Below, piece by piece: positions 30,251-42,600 of a stretch of DNA of 64,000 nt (positions are counted from its first letter, which is position 1; each line of letters opens with the position of its first letter). Source of the DNA: Eriocheir sinensis (taxonomy: Eukaryota > Arthropoda > Malacostraca > Decapoda > Varunidae); the NCBI RefSeq assembly GCF_024679095.1, contig NW_026111250.1, forward strand, positions 434,001 to 498,000, read 5' to 3'. A program made the position numbers and the translations under genes. The notes beneath the pieces are model-generated. The model saw only the letters and a list, made by a program, of their open reading frames with translations. It was not told the DNA's origin and did no database searches.

Positions 30251-30517
30251 AAACATAAAATAACGTAGATTTGTATGAAAAATATATACAAAATACACAT
30301 AGAATAATGTCAATTCGTATCAAAATGAATGAGCAGAATATCAATAAAATAATGTAAATTTGTATGAAAATAAAGATGCAAAATACCCAAAAAATAAAGC
30401 ATATGTTTATAAAAATACAGATACAAAAATACACATCGAATAATTAAATTTGTATTAAAATTAATATACAAAATGCGTATATAATAAGGTAAATTTGTAT
30501 TGAAAAAATATGCAACA
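30251..30517 (-). repeat. Short A-form block
   Basis: About 270 bp of A form with TGAATGAGCAGAATATCAAT, AAAGATGC, AAAGCATATG and ATGCGTATATAATAAGG. The stretch 30390-30517 is nearly the same as 30025-30150 just upstream, so the junction with its flank is present twice within 370 bp. Confidence 0.87.
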
Positions 30518-31640
30518 TACACGTTTATTCATACAAATTTATATTATTTTATTGGTATTTTGTTTATTTATTTTGATACGAATTACATGATTATATGTAT
30601 TTTGTACATATTTTATACGTATTTACATTATTTAATGTGTATTTTGTTTATATATTTTCATACAAATTTACGTTATTATATGTGTATTTGTATAAATATT
30701 TTGATACAAATTTACTTTATTCATTTATTTTGTATATACTTCAATTCAAATTTAGCTTATTTCGTGTGTATTTTGTATATATTTTCATACAAATTTAATT
30801 ACTTCTGTGTATTTTTGTATATATTTTTATATAAATTTACGTTATTTTATGTGTATTGTATATATATTCATACAAATACACATTCTTTTATTGGTATTTT
30901 GTTTATTTATTTTGATATACGAATTTACATTATTTTATGTGTATTTGTATACATTTTTTATACGTATTTACTCCATTTATGTGTATTTTATATATATATA
31001 TTTTTTTAGAAATCTACGTTATTTTATGTGTATTCGTATATATATTTTGAAACAAATTTACATTGTTTTATATGTATTTTGCATATCTATTTCAATACAA
31101 ATTTACCTTATTGTATGTGCTTTTTGTATATTTATTTTAATACAAATTCAATTTTTTGATGTGTATTTTTGTATATATTTTTTTATAAAAATTTACGTTA
31201 TTTATGTAGGTATTTTGTATATATTTTCATACAAATACACATTCTTTACTGACATTTTGTTTATTTATTTTGATACATTTACATTATTTAATGTGTATTT
31301 TATATATATTTTACGTATTTATATCATTTCATGTGTATTTTGTATAGTTTTAAACAAATTTATATTATTTAATGTGTATTTTGTATATATATATTTATAC
31401 AAATACACATTCTTTTATTGGTATTTTGTTTATTTATTTCGATTCAAATTTACATTATTTTATGTGTATTTTGTATACATTTTTTATACGTATTTACTTA
31501 ATTTTATGTGTATTTTGTATATATATTTTTATAGAAATCTACCTTATTTCATGTGTATTCGTATATATATTTTGAAACAAATTTACATTGTTTATATGTA
31601 TTTTGCATATCTATTTTTGTGTATTCTGTATTTATTTTTG
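30518..31640 (+). repeat. T-form satellite block
   Basis: Same starting order as 20560-21030 and 37648-38230. It continues with TTTTGATGTGTATTTTTG and a second cycle of the TTGGTATTTTGTTTATTTAT monomer. It holds the longest open frame in the window (30807-31655, 282 codons), which is pure satellite translation. Ends at TATTTTTGTTATACATAG. Confidence 0.88.
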
Positions 31641-32423
31641 TTATACATAGAATAATGTAAAATCGTATCAAAATAAGTACACAGAATATCAATAAAATAA
31701 TTTAAATTTGTATGAAAATAAAGATGCAAAATACCCATAAGATAAAGCATATTTTTTTTTAAAAATACATATACAAAAATACACATAGAATAATTAAATT
31801 TGTATTAAGATTAATATACAAAATGCACACATACAATAAGGTAAATTTGTATTGAAAAAAAACGTGACAAAATAAATAAACAAAATATCATGAAAAGAAT
31901 GTGTATTTGTATGAAAATAAATAATAGATAATAAATTTTTATGTAATATATATGCAAGATACATTTAAATAATGTATAAAAGAAATATATATACAAAAAA
32001 CAAATAGAATAATGTAAAATCGTATCAAAATAAATACACCGAATATTAATAAAAATAATGCAAATTTGTATGAAAATAAAGATGCAAAATTCCCATCAAA
32101 TAGCGCATTTCTTATAAAAATATATAAACTAAAATACACATAAAATATTTAAATTTGTATTGAAATAAATATACAAAATGCACATACAATAAGGTAAACT
32201 TCTATTGAAAGAGATATGCAAAAATACATATAAAACAATGTAAATTTGTTTCAAAATATATATACGAATACACATAAAATAACGAAGATTTCTATAAAAA
32301 TATATATACAAAATACACATAAAATTAAGTAAATACGTATTAAAAAAAATGTAAACGAAATACACATAAAATAATGTAAATTCGAAACAAAATAAATAAA
32401 CAAAATACCATTAAAAGAATGTA
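31641..32423 (-). repeat. A-form satellite block
   Basis: A patchwork. It starts with the CAGAATATCAAT and AAAGATGC monomers. At about 31860 it jumps to AACGTGACAAAATAAATAAAC and the TCATGAAAAGAATG half of the 1.03 kb unit, with the ATAATAGATAATAA marker at 31921. It then resumes the unit in order to about 32420. Confidence 0.86.
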
Positions 32424-33081
32424 TATCTATTTATTTTAATACAAAATCTAATATTTTGTGTTTTTTCGTATATATATTTTTATAAAAAATGTTTTATTTT
32501 ATGGGTATTTTGCATCTTAATTTTCATACAAATTTACATTATTTTATTAATATTTTCTGTATTTATTTTGATACGATTTTACATTATTTTATTTATGTTT
32601 TGTGTATATTTTTTATACATATTTACATTATTTAAAGTGTTTTTTGTATATATATTTGATACATATTTACGTTATTTTAAGTTATTTTATGTGTATTTGT
32701 TTATATATTTTGACACAAATTTACAATATTTTATGGGTATTTTGCATATATATTTCAAAAGAAATTTACCTAGTTTTATATATATTTTGAATATCTATTT
32801 TCATACAAACTCAAATTATTTTTATGTATTTTTGTATATATTTCAATACAAATTTTAGTTATGTGTATTTTGTAAATCTATTTTCATTCAAATATATATT
32901 ATTTTATTGGTATTTTGTTGAGTTATATTGACACGAATTTACATTATTTTATATGTACTTTGTATATATATTTTTATAAGCATTTACATTATTTAATATT
33001 TATTTTGAATATATAAGTTTATACTTATTGTATGTGCATTTTGTATATTTATTTCAATACAAATTTAAATATTTTATGTGT
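32424..33081 (+). repeat. T-form satellite block
   Basis: The first 260 bp follows 47310-47560 and 52360-52620 (CAAAATCTAATATTTTGTG, ATGGGTATTTTGCATCTTAA). The remainder follows 26100-26470 (GACACAAATTTACAATATT, TTTCAAAAGAAATTTACC, TTGTTGAGTTATATTGACACG). The splice between them is near 32680, where GTTATTTTAAG is followed directly by TTATTTTATGTG. Confidence 0.86.
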
Positions 33082-34345
33082 ATACATGTACAAAAAATAC
33101 ATAAAATAATGTAGATTTGTATGAAATGAAAACAAATACATTTTATATAAAATATATATACAAAATACACATAGAATAATGTAAAATCATATTAAAATAA
33201 ATACACAGAATATCAATAAAATAATGTAAATTTGTATGAAAATAAAGATGCAAAATACCCATAAAATAAAGCATATTTTTATAAAAACACATATACAAAA
33301 ATACACATAGATTAATCAAATTTGTATTAAAATTAATATACAAAATGCACATAAAATAAGGTAAATTTGTATTGAAAAAATATGCAAAATACACATAAAA
33401 CAATGTAAATTTGTCTCAAAATATATATACGAATACACATAAAATAACGCAGATTTCAATAGAAATATATATACAAAATACACTTGAAATAATGTAAATA
33501 CGTATAAAAATATATTTAAAAAATACACATTAAATAATGTTAATTCGTGTCAAAATAAATAAACAAAATATCATGAAAAGAATGTGTATTTGTATGAAAA
33601 TATATATACAAAATACACATAAAATAACCTAAATTTGTATAAAACTATAAACAAAAATACACAAAAATAATTTAAACTTGTATGAAAATAAATATACAAA
33701 AAACATATAAAAATAGGTAAATTTGTATTGAAATACATATACAAAATACACATAAAATAATGTAAATTTGAATGAAAATATATAAACATATAGACTTAAA
33801 ATAACGTAAATTTGTATCAAATATATATACAAAAAAAATTTAAATTATGTAAATATGTATAAAAAAATATATACAAAACACAAATAAAATAATGTAAAAT
33901 CGTATCAAAATAAATACAGAAAATAATAATAAAATAATGTAAATTTGTATGAAAATTAAGATGCAAAATACCCATAAAATAACGCATTTTTTATAAAAAT
34001 ATATATACGAAAAAACATAAAATATTTGATTTTGTATTAAAATAAATAGATATACAAAATACACATAAAATAAGCTAAATTTGAATATAAATATATATAC
34101 AAAATACATAAAATAATGTAAATTTGTATCAAAATACCTATACAAATACACATATAATAACGTAAATTTGTATAAAAATATATAAACAAAATACACATTA
34201 AATAATGTAAATACGTAAAAAGATGTAAAAATACAAATAATTATGTAATTCGTATCAAAATAGACAAAATACCAATAAAATAATGTAAATTTCTATGAAA
34301 ACATATACAAAATACATAAATAACGCAAATATCAATAAAATATAT
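33082..34345 (-). repeat. A-form satellite block
   Basis: Joined to T form through ATGTGTATACATGTAC, which is self-complementary around GTATAC. From 33084 it copies 23998 onward at an offset of about 9087, up to the TATAATATAATATT junction. Confidence 0.89.
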
Positions 34346-34517
34346 ATAATATAATATTTTTTATACATATTTAAAATATTTAATGTATATTTTGTATATA
34401 TATTTATCCAAATTTACGTGATTTTATATGTATTTATTTATCATACAAATTTACATTATTTTATGAGTTTGTATATGTATTTCAATACAAATTTGCCTAA
34501 CTTTATGTGTATTTTGC
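33084..34517. repeat. 1.43 kb duplicated segment spanning a strand switch, copy B
   Basis: Direct match to 23998-25460, including the shared A-to-T switch near 34345. It is slightly shorter through small losses after 34200 and in the T-form tail (TTTATCCAAATTTACGTG, TATTTATTTATCATAC). Confidence 0.87.
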
Positions 34518-34519
34518 AT
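34346..34519 (+). repeat. Short T-form block
   Basis: About 170 bp, the tail of the 1.43 kb segment. It ends when TTTTGCATATACAAAATATA turns the reading over to A form. Confidence 0.86.
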
Positions 34520-35717
34520 ATACAAAATATACAAAATGCACATAAAACAATGTATATTTGTTTCAAAATATATATACGAATACACATAAAATAACGTATA
34601 TTTCTATAGAAATATATATACAAAATACACATGAAATGACGTAAATACGTATAAAAATATATATACACAATACACATTAAATAATGTAAATTTGCATCAA
34701 AATAAATAAACAAAATATCAATAAAAGAATGTGTATTTGTATGAAAATAGATATAAAAAAATACACATAAAATATTGTAAATTTGTTTAAAACTCTATTA
34801 AAAAAATACACAAAAATAATTTAAATTTGTATAAAAATATATATACAAAATACACATAAAACTAGTTAAATTTCTATTGAAATACATATACAAAATACAC
34901 ATAAAATACTGTAAATTTGAATGAAAATATATAAACAAATACACTTAAAATAACGTAAATTTGTATGAAATATATATAGAAAATACACATTAAATAATGT
35001 AAATATGTATAAAAAAATATATACAAAACACAAATAGAATAATGAAAATATTATCAAAATAAATACACAGAATATTAATAAAATAATGTATATTTGTATG
35101 AAAATAAAGATGCAAAATACCCATAAAACAACGCATTTTTTATGAAAATATATATACCAAAATACACAAAATATTTAAATTTGTATTACAATAAATATAC
35201 AAAATGCACATACAATAAGGTAAATTTGTATTGAAATAGATATGCAAAATACACATATACAATGTAAATTTGTTTCAAAATATATATACGAATACACATA
35301 AATAACGTAGATTTCTATAAAAATATATATACAAAATACACATAAAATGAAGTAAATACGTATAAGAAAATGTATACAAAATATACATAAAATAATGTAA
35401 ATTCGTATGAAAATAAATAAACTAAATGCCAATAAAAGAATGTTTACTTGTATAAATATAAATATACAAAATACACATAAAATAACGTAAAATTGTATAA
35501 AACTATATACAAAAATAAACAAAAATAATTAAATTTGTATGAAAATAGATATACAAAAGACACATAAAATAAGCTAAATTTGAATTGAAATAAATATAGA
35601 AAATACATAAAATAATGTAAATTTGTATCAAAATATATATTCAAATACACATATATTAAAATTAATATACAAAATGCGTATATAATAAGGTAAATTTGTA
35701 TTGAAAAAATATGCAAC
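34520..35717 (-). repeat. A-form satellite block
   Basis: From about 34530 to 35650 it follows 9796-10908 in the same order (ACATGAAATGACG, CACAATACACATTAAATAATG, AAACTCTATTAAAAAAATAC, AAATGCCAATAAAAGAATG, TTTACTTGTATAAATAT). It then jumps at about 35655 to ATTAAAATTAATATAC and the ATGCGTATATAATAAGG monomer before the recurrent junction. Confidence 0.88.
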
Positions 35718-36595
35718 ATACACGTTTACTCATACAAATTTACATTATTTTATGTGTATTTTGTATACATTTTTTTATACGTATTTACTTCATTTTATGT
35801 GTATTTTGTATATATATTTTTATAGAAATCTACGTTATTTTATGTGTATTCGTATATATATTTTGAAACAAATTTACATTGTTTTATATGTATTTTGCAT
35901 ATCTATTTCAATACAAATTTACCTTATTGTATGTGTTTTTTGTATATTTATTTTAATACAAATTTAATTTTTTGATGTGTATTTTGGTATATATATTTTT
36001 ATAAATGCGTTATTTTATGGGTATTTTGCTTCTTTATTTTCATACAAATTTACATTATTTTATTAATATTCTGTGTATTTATTTTGATACGATTTTACAT
36101 TATTATATTTGTGTTTTGTACATATTTTTTTATACAAATTTACGTTATTTTAAGTGTATTTGTTTATGTATTTTCATTCAAATTATTTTATTTATCTATT
36201 ACATTATTTTATGTGAATTTTGTGTATCTATTTCAATACAAATTTACCTAATTTTATGTGTATTTTGTATATTTATTTTCATACAAATTTAAAATATTTT
36301 TGTTTATTTTTGTATATAGTTTGATACAAATTTAGGTTATTTTATGTGTATTTTGTATATCTATTTTCATACAAATTCTTTTTATTGATATTTTGTTTAT
36401 TTATTTTGACATAAATTTTATGTGAATTTGTTTTCATTTCATACAAATTTACATTATTTTATGTGTATTTTGTACATGTATTTAAATACAAATTTAACTA
36501 ATTATATGTGTATTTTGTATATCTATTTTCATACAAATTGAAATTTACTTTTTTGTTTTTTTGTATACATTTTTATTCAAATTTTCGTAATCTTA
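35718..36595 (+). repeat. T-form satellite block
   Basis: Starts with the junction word TTTACTCATAC but joins a different monomer series (TTTGTATACATTTTTTTATACG, shortened here) from its sister junctions. The end, about 36415-36590, is the reverse complement of about 240-412 in the first block, sharing GAATTTGTTTTCATTTCATA and TTTTCGTAATC. Confidence 0.88.
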
Positions 36596-37647
36596 TAAAA
36601 ATATATATACCAAAAAACACATAAAATATTTAAATTTGCATTGAAATAAATATACAAAATGCACATACAATAAGGTAAATTTGTATTGAAAGAGATATGG
36701 AAAAATACATATAAAACAATGTAAATTTGTCTCAAAATATATATACGAATACAAATAAAAAAACGTAGATTTCTATAAAAATATATATACAAAATACACA
36801 TAAAATTAAGTAAATACGTATAAAAAAATGTATACAACATACACATAAAATAATGTAAATTCGAATTAAAATAAATAAACAAAATACCAATAAAGAATGT
36901 GTATTTGGATAAATATAAATATAGAAAATACACATACAAAATAAACATAAAATAAGGTAGATTTGTAAAAAAATATATGTACAAAATACACATAAAATAA
37001 TGTAAATTCATATAAAAATATATACAAATACACATAAATACCATGAATTTGTATAAAATATATATTCAAAATAAATATTAAATAATGTAAAGCGTATAAA
37101 ATATATACAAAGTACATATAAAATAATGTAAATTCGTATCAATATAAATCAACAAAACACCAATAAAATAATATATATTTGAATGAAAATAAATTTACAA
37201 AATACACATAACATAACTAAAATTTGTATTAAAATATATACAAAAATACATAGAAATAATTTGAGTTTGTATGGAAATAGATATACAAAATACACATAAA
37301 ACTAGGTAAATTTCTTTTGAAATGTATATACAAAATACCCATAAAATACTGTAAATTTGTGTCAAAATATATAAGCAAATACACATAAAATAACGTAAAT
37401 TTGTATGAAAAATATATACAAAATACACATAGAATAATGTCAATTCGTAGCAAAATGAATGAGCAGAATATCAATAAAATAATGTAAATTTGTATGAAAA
37501 TAAAGATGCAAAATACCCAAAAAATAGAGCATATGTTTATAAAAATACATATACAAAAATACACATGGAATAATTAAATTTGTATTAAAATTAATATATA
37601 AAATGCATATATAATAAGGTAAATTTGTATTGAAAAAATATGCAACA
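36596..37647 (-). repeat. A-form satellite block
   Basis: From the TTTTCGTAATCTTAT junction this matches 53041-53780 monomer by monomer (ACCAAAA, GAAAGAGATATGG, AAAAAAACGTAGATTTC, CGAATTAAAATAAATAAAC, TGTATTTGGATAAATAT, CCATGAATTTG). It then continues to the TGAATGAGCAGAATATC monomer and the TATGCAACATACACG junction. Single-base losses in A runs cluster at 37010-37110. Confidence 0.89.
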
Positions 37648-38241
37648 TACACGTTTACTCATACAAATTTATATTATTTTATTGGTATTTTGTTTATTTA
37701 TTTTGATACGAATTACATGATTATATGTGTATTTTGTACATATTTTTTATACGTATTTACGTTATTTAATGTGTATTTTGTTTATATATTTTCATACAAA
37801 TTTACGTTATTATATGTGTATTTGTTTAAATATTTTGATACAAATTTACTTTATTTCATGTATTTTGTATATATATTTCAATTCAAATTTAGCTTATTTT
37901 GTGTGTATTTTGTATATATTTTCATACAAATATAATTACTTCTGTGTATTTTTGTATATAGTTTTATTTAAATTTACGTTATTTTATGTGTTTTTATATT
38001 TATATTTATACAAATACATTCTTTTATTATTTTGTTTATTTATTTTGACGAATTTACATTATTTTATATTATTGTGTACATTTTTTATACGTATTTACTT
38101 AAGTTTATGTGTATTTTGTATATATATTTTTTTAGAAATCTACGTTATTTTATGTGTATTCGTATACATATTTTGAAACAAATTTACATTGCTTTATATG
38201 TATTTTGCATATATATTTCAATACAAATTTACCTTATTGTA
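37648..38241 (+). repeat. T-form satellite block
   Basis: Same opening series as 20560 and 30518. Several monomers at 37980-38080 have lost bases. It ends in CTTATTGTACATAATAAAAC, the reverse reading of the junction at 26803 and 57430. Confidence 0.87.
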
Positions 38242-38893
38242 CATAATAAAACAATGTAAATTTGTTTCAAAATATATGTACGAATACACATAAAATAACG
38301 TAGATTTCTATAAAAATATATATACAAAATACACATAAAATTAAGTAAATACGTTTAAAAAAATGTAAACAAAAAACATAAAATAATGTAAATTCGAAAT
38401 AAAATAAATAAACAAAATACCAATAAAAGAATGTGTATTTGTATAAATATAAATGTACAAAATACACATACAAAATAAACATAAAATAAGGTAAATTTGT
38501 AATGAAATATATGTACAAAATACACATAAAATAATGTAAATTTATATGAAAATATATATACAAATACACATAAAATACCATGAATTTGTATAAAATTATA
38601 TACTCAAAATAAATATTAAATAATGTAAATGCGTATAAAAATATATATACAAAGTACATATAAAATAATGTAAATTCGTATCAATATAAATCAACAAAAT
38701 ACCAATAAAATAATATATATTTGAATGAAAATAGATTTGCAAAATACACATAACCTAACTAAAAATTGTATTGAAATATATACAAAAATACATACAAATA
38801 ATTTGAGTTTGAATGAAAATAGATATTCAAAATACACATAAAACTAGGTAAATTTCTTTTGAAATATATATACAAAATACCCATAAAATATTG
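38242..38893 (-). repeat. A-form satellite block
   Basis: About 650 bp, whose reverse complement follows 26170-26800 (CCATGAATTTG, AATATAAATCAACAAAAT, CTAGGTAAATTTCTTTTG). It ends abruptly at AATACCCATAAAATATTG followed by T-form TCATAATTTCATATG. Confidence 0.88.
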
Positions 38894-38984
38894 TCATAAT
38901 TTCATATGTATTTTGTATATATATTTCTATAAAAATCTACTTTATTTTATGTGGATTCGTATGAATATTTATTTTGATACAAAT

Positions 38985-39735
38985 TCAAATATTTTATGTT
39001 TTTTGGTATCAATAATTTTATAAAAAATGCGTTATTTTATAGGTATTTTGCATCTTAATTTTCATACAAATTTACATTATTTTATTAATATTCTGTGTAT
39101 ATATTTTGATACGATTTTACATTATTCTATTTGTGTTTTATATATTTTTTTATACATATTTACATTATTTAATGTGTATTTTGTATATATATTTCATACA
39201 AATTTACGTTATTATATGTGTATTTGTTTATATATTTTCTTTCAAATTTACATTATTTTATGTGTATTTTGTATATGTATTTCAATAGAAATTAACCTAA
39301 TTTTATGTGTATTTTGTATATTTCTTTTCATACAAATTTAAATTATTTTTGTGTATTTTTGTATATAGTTTTATACAAATTTAGGTTATTTTATGTACGC
39401 ATTTACATTATTTAATGTGTGTTTTGTATATATATTTTTATCCAAAGTTAATTTATTTTACGTTCATTTTTGGACATATATTTTTATAGAAATTAGCGTT
39501 ATTTTATATGTATTTGTATATGTTTACTCATACAAATTTACATTATTATATTGCTATTTTGTTTATTTAGTTTGATACGAATTACATGATTATATGTGTA
39601 TTTTGTACATATTTTTTATACGTATTTACATTACTTAATGTGTATTTTGTTTATATATTTTTAAACAAATTTACGTTATTATATGTATTTTTATAAATAT
39701 TTTGATACAAATTTACATTATTTTATGTATTTTGT
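38985..39735. repeat. 0.75 kb segment shared with 49.5 and 42.5 kb
   Basis: Same order and orientation at 49545-50300 (offset about 10565-10568) and, more loosely, at 42500-43230. Diagnostic words are GGTATCAATAATTTTATAAA, TTTCTTTCAAATTTAC, ATTTCTTTTCATAC, ACGTTCATTTTTGGACATAT and TTTAGTTTGATACG. Confidence 0.87.
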
Positions 39736-40344
39736 ATATACATTTCAATTCAAATTTAGCTTATTTTATCTGTATTTTGTAAATCTATTTTCATACGAAT
39801 TTAATTACTTCTGTGTATTTTTGTATATAGTTTTATACAAATTTACGTTATTTTATGTGTATTTTGTATATTAATATTTATACAAATACATTCTTTATTA
39901 GTATTTTGTTTATTTATTTTGATACAATTTACATTATTTTATGTGTATTTTGTATACATTTTTTTACGTATTTACTTCATTTTACGTATTTTGTATATAT
40001 ATTGTATACAAATCTACGTTATTTTATGTGTATTCGTATATATATTTTGAAACAAATTTACATTGTTTTATATGTATTTTGCATATCTATTTCAATACAG
40101 ATTTACCTTATTGTATGTGTATTTTGTATATTTATTTTAATACAAATAAATTTTTTTATGTGTATTTTTGTATATATATTTAAAAAATCGTTATTTTATG
40201 GGTATTTTGCTTCTTTATTTTCATACAAATTTACATTATTTTATTAATATTCTGTGTATTTATTTTGATACGATTTTACATTATTCTATTTGTGTTTTGT
40301 ATATATTTTTTTATACAAATTTACGTTATTTTAAGTATTTGTTT

Positions 40345-42600
40345 ATGTATTTTCATTCAAATTTACATTATTTTATGTGTATTTTGTATATGTATTTCAA
40401 TACAAATTTACCTATTTTTATGTTTTTGTATATTTATTTTCATACAAGTTTAAATTATTTTGAGTATTTTGTATATAGTTTTATACAAATACCCAGAATG
40501 ACTATCTTTTCAGCACACCTCTTTGGATTTTTTTTAGGAGCAGCGAGCTTTTTTTTTTTTTTTTTTTACTGTTTGTAAACATTTTGTTGCCTTGTGCTGA
40601 AAAAAAAAAAAAATTAGGTTATTTTATGTGTATTTTGTATATCTATTTTCATACAAATACACATTCTTTTCATGATATTTTGTTTATTTATTTTGACACG
40701 AATTAACATTATTTAATGTGTATTTTGTATATATATTTTTATACGTATTTACATTATTTCAAGTGTATTTTGTATATATATTTCTATAGAAATCTGCGTT
40801 ATTTTATGTTTATTCGTATATATATTTTGAAACAAATTTACATTATTTTATGTGTATTTTGCATATTTTTTCAATACAAATTTACCTTATTGTATGTGCA
40901 TTTTGTATATTAATTTAAATACAAATTTGATTAATTTGTGCATTTTTGTATATGTATTTTTATAAAAATATGCTTTATTTTATAGGTATTTTGCATCTTT
41001 ATTTTCATACAAATTTACATTATTTTATTGATATTCTGTGTATTTATTTTGATATGATTTTACATTATTCTATGTGTATTTTGTATATATATTTTATATA
41101 AAATGTATTTGTTTTCATTTCATACAAATCTACATTATTTTATGTGTTTTTGTACATGTATTTAAATACAAATTTAACTAGTTATATGTGTATTTTGTAT
41201 ATCTATTTTGTATGTATATTTTCATAGAAATTTACTCTATATTATGAGTATTCGTATATATATTTTGATACAAATTTACATTATTGATGTGTATTTTGCA
41301 TATCTATTTCAATACAAATTTACTTTATTTTACGTGCATTTTGTATATTTATTTTAATACAAATTTAACTATTTTATATGTATTTTTGTATATATATTTT
41401 TATGCAAATATGCGTTATTATATGGATATTTTGCATCTTTATTTTCATACAAATTTACATTATTTTATTGATATTCTCTTTATTTATTTTGATACGATTT
41501 AACATTATTCTATGTGTATTTTGTATATTTTTTTTATACATATTTACATTATTTAATGTTCATTTTGTATATATATTTTATCCAAATTTACATTATTTTA
41601 TGTGTATTTATTTATATATTTTCATTCAAATTTACATTATTTTATGTGTTTTTTTGTATATATATTTTTCTACGTATTTAAATTATTTTATGTATTTTGT
41701 ATATATTTTCATAAAAAAATACGTTATTTTATTGTGTGTATAAGTATATATTTTGATACAAATTTTATACAAATTCATGTTATTTAATGTGTATTTGTTT
41801 ATATATTTTCATACAAATTTATATTATTTTATGTGTATTTTTTCATATATTTCATTACAAATTTACCTTATTTTATGTTTGTTTTGTATATTTATTTCAT
41901 TCAATTTTAAATTATTTTATGTGTATATTTGTATTTGTATTTAGATTATTTTATGTGTATTTTGTATATATATTTTAATCCAAAATTACATTATTTTATT
42001 GATATTTTCTTAATTTAATTCGATACGAATTTAGATTATTTCATAGGTATTTTGTATACATATTTTTATACTCATTTACATTATCTAAAGTGTGTTTTGA
42101 ATATATATTTTTATGCAATTTTATTTTATGTTCATTTTTGTACATATATTTTTATAGAAATTTGCGTTATTTTATGTATATAGTTTTATATAAATTTACT
42201 TTATTTTATGTGCATTTTGTATATTTATATTTATACAAATACACATTATTTTATTGGTATATTGTTTATTTACATTTATACGAATTTACATTATTTTATG
42301 TGTATTTTGTATACATTTTTTATACGTATTTACTTAATATTATGTGTATTTTGTATATGTATTTTATAGAAATCTACGTTATTTTATGTGTATTCGTATA
42401 TATATTTTGAAACAAATTTACATTATTTTATATGTATTTTGCATATCTATTTCAATACAAATTTACCTTATTGTATGTGCATTTTGTATATTTATTTTAA
42501 TACAAATTCAAATATTTTATGTGGTATCAATAGTTTTATAAAAAAATGCGTTATTTTATAGGTATTTTGCATCTTAATTTTCATACAAATTTACATAATT
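40345..42600. repeat. Three-copy T-form segment, copy A
   Basis: Collinear with 47530-49610 (offset about 7081 over 41284-41743) and with 54180-56275. Shared words are TTCTTTTCATGATATTTTG, AAATGTATTTGTTTTCATTT, ATTATATGGATATTTTGCA, TTCGATACGAATTTAG and ACTCATTTACATTATCTAA. Only this copy carries the insert at 40491-40613. Confidence 0.86.
40491..40613. mobile_element. Non-satellite insert with inverted repeats and poly(A) end, origin unknown
   Basis: About 123 bp that does not fit the satellite. The first 58 bp is about 43% GC against roughly 15% around it. It holds a 19-T run (40549-40567), a terminal 14-A run (40600-40613) and an exact inverted repeat TTTTCAGCACA (40507-40517) with TGTGCTGAAAA (40593-40603). 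Sister copies near 47690 and 54350 read straight through as TATACAAATTTAGGTTATTT, placing the insertion between CAAAT and TTAGG. No clear target duplication is visible, though one of up to 4 bp could hide in the A run. It could be a 5'-truncated retroposed fragment with a poly(A) tail, a tiny inverted-repeat element, or filler DNA. I do not recognise the family. An ATG at 40499 opens a short frame ending in polyphenylalanine, which I do not consider coding. Confidence 0.75.

Noticed and set aside
30807..31655. 282-codon open frame on the plus strand
   Set aside because: It translates only satellite monomers into a 15-residue hydrophobic repeat. The other T-strand frames are open too, and indels between paralogous copies are not multiples of three.
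40499..40578. A short non-repetitive peptide beginning MTIFSAHLFGFF in the foreign insert
   Set aside because: It runs into polyphenylalanine from the T tract and stops. Too short, with no supporting signal; more likely untranslated element sequence.
40507..40603. Complete small transposon bounded by TTTTCAGCACA inverted repeats
   Set aside because: Four of the eleven bases are plain T/A runs and no flanking target duplication is visible outside the arms. Kept only as one option for the insert.
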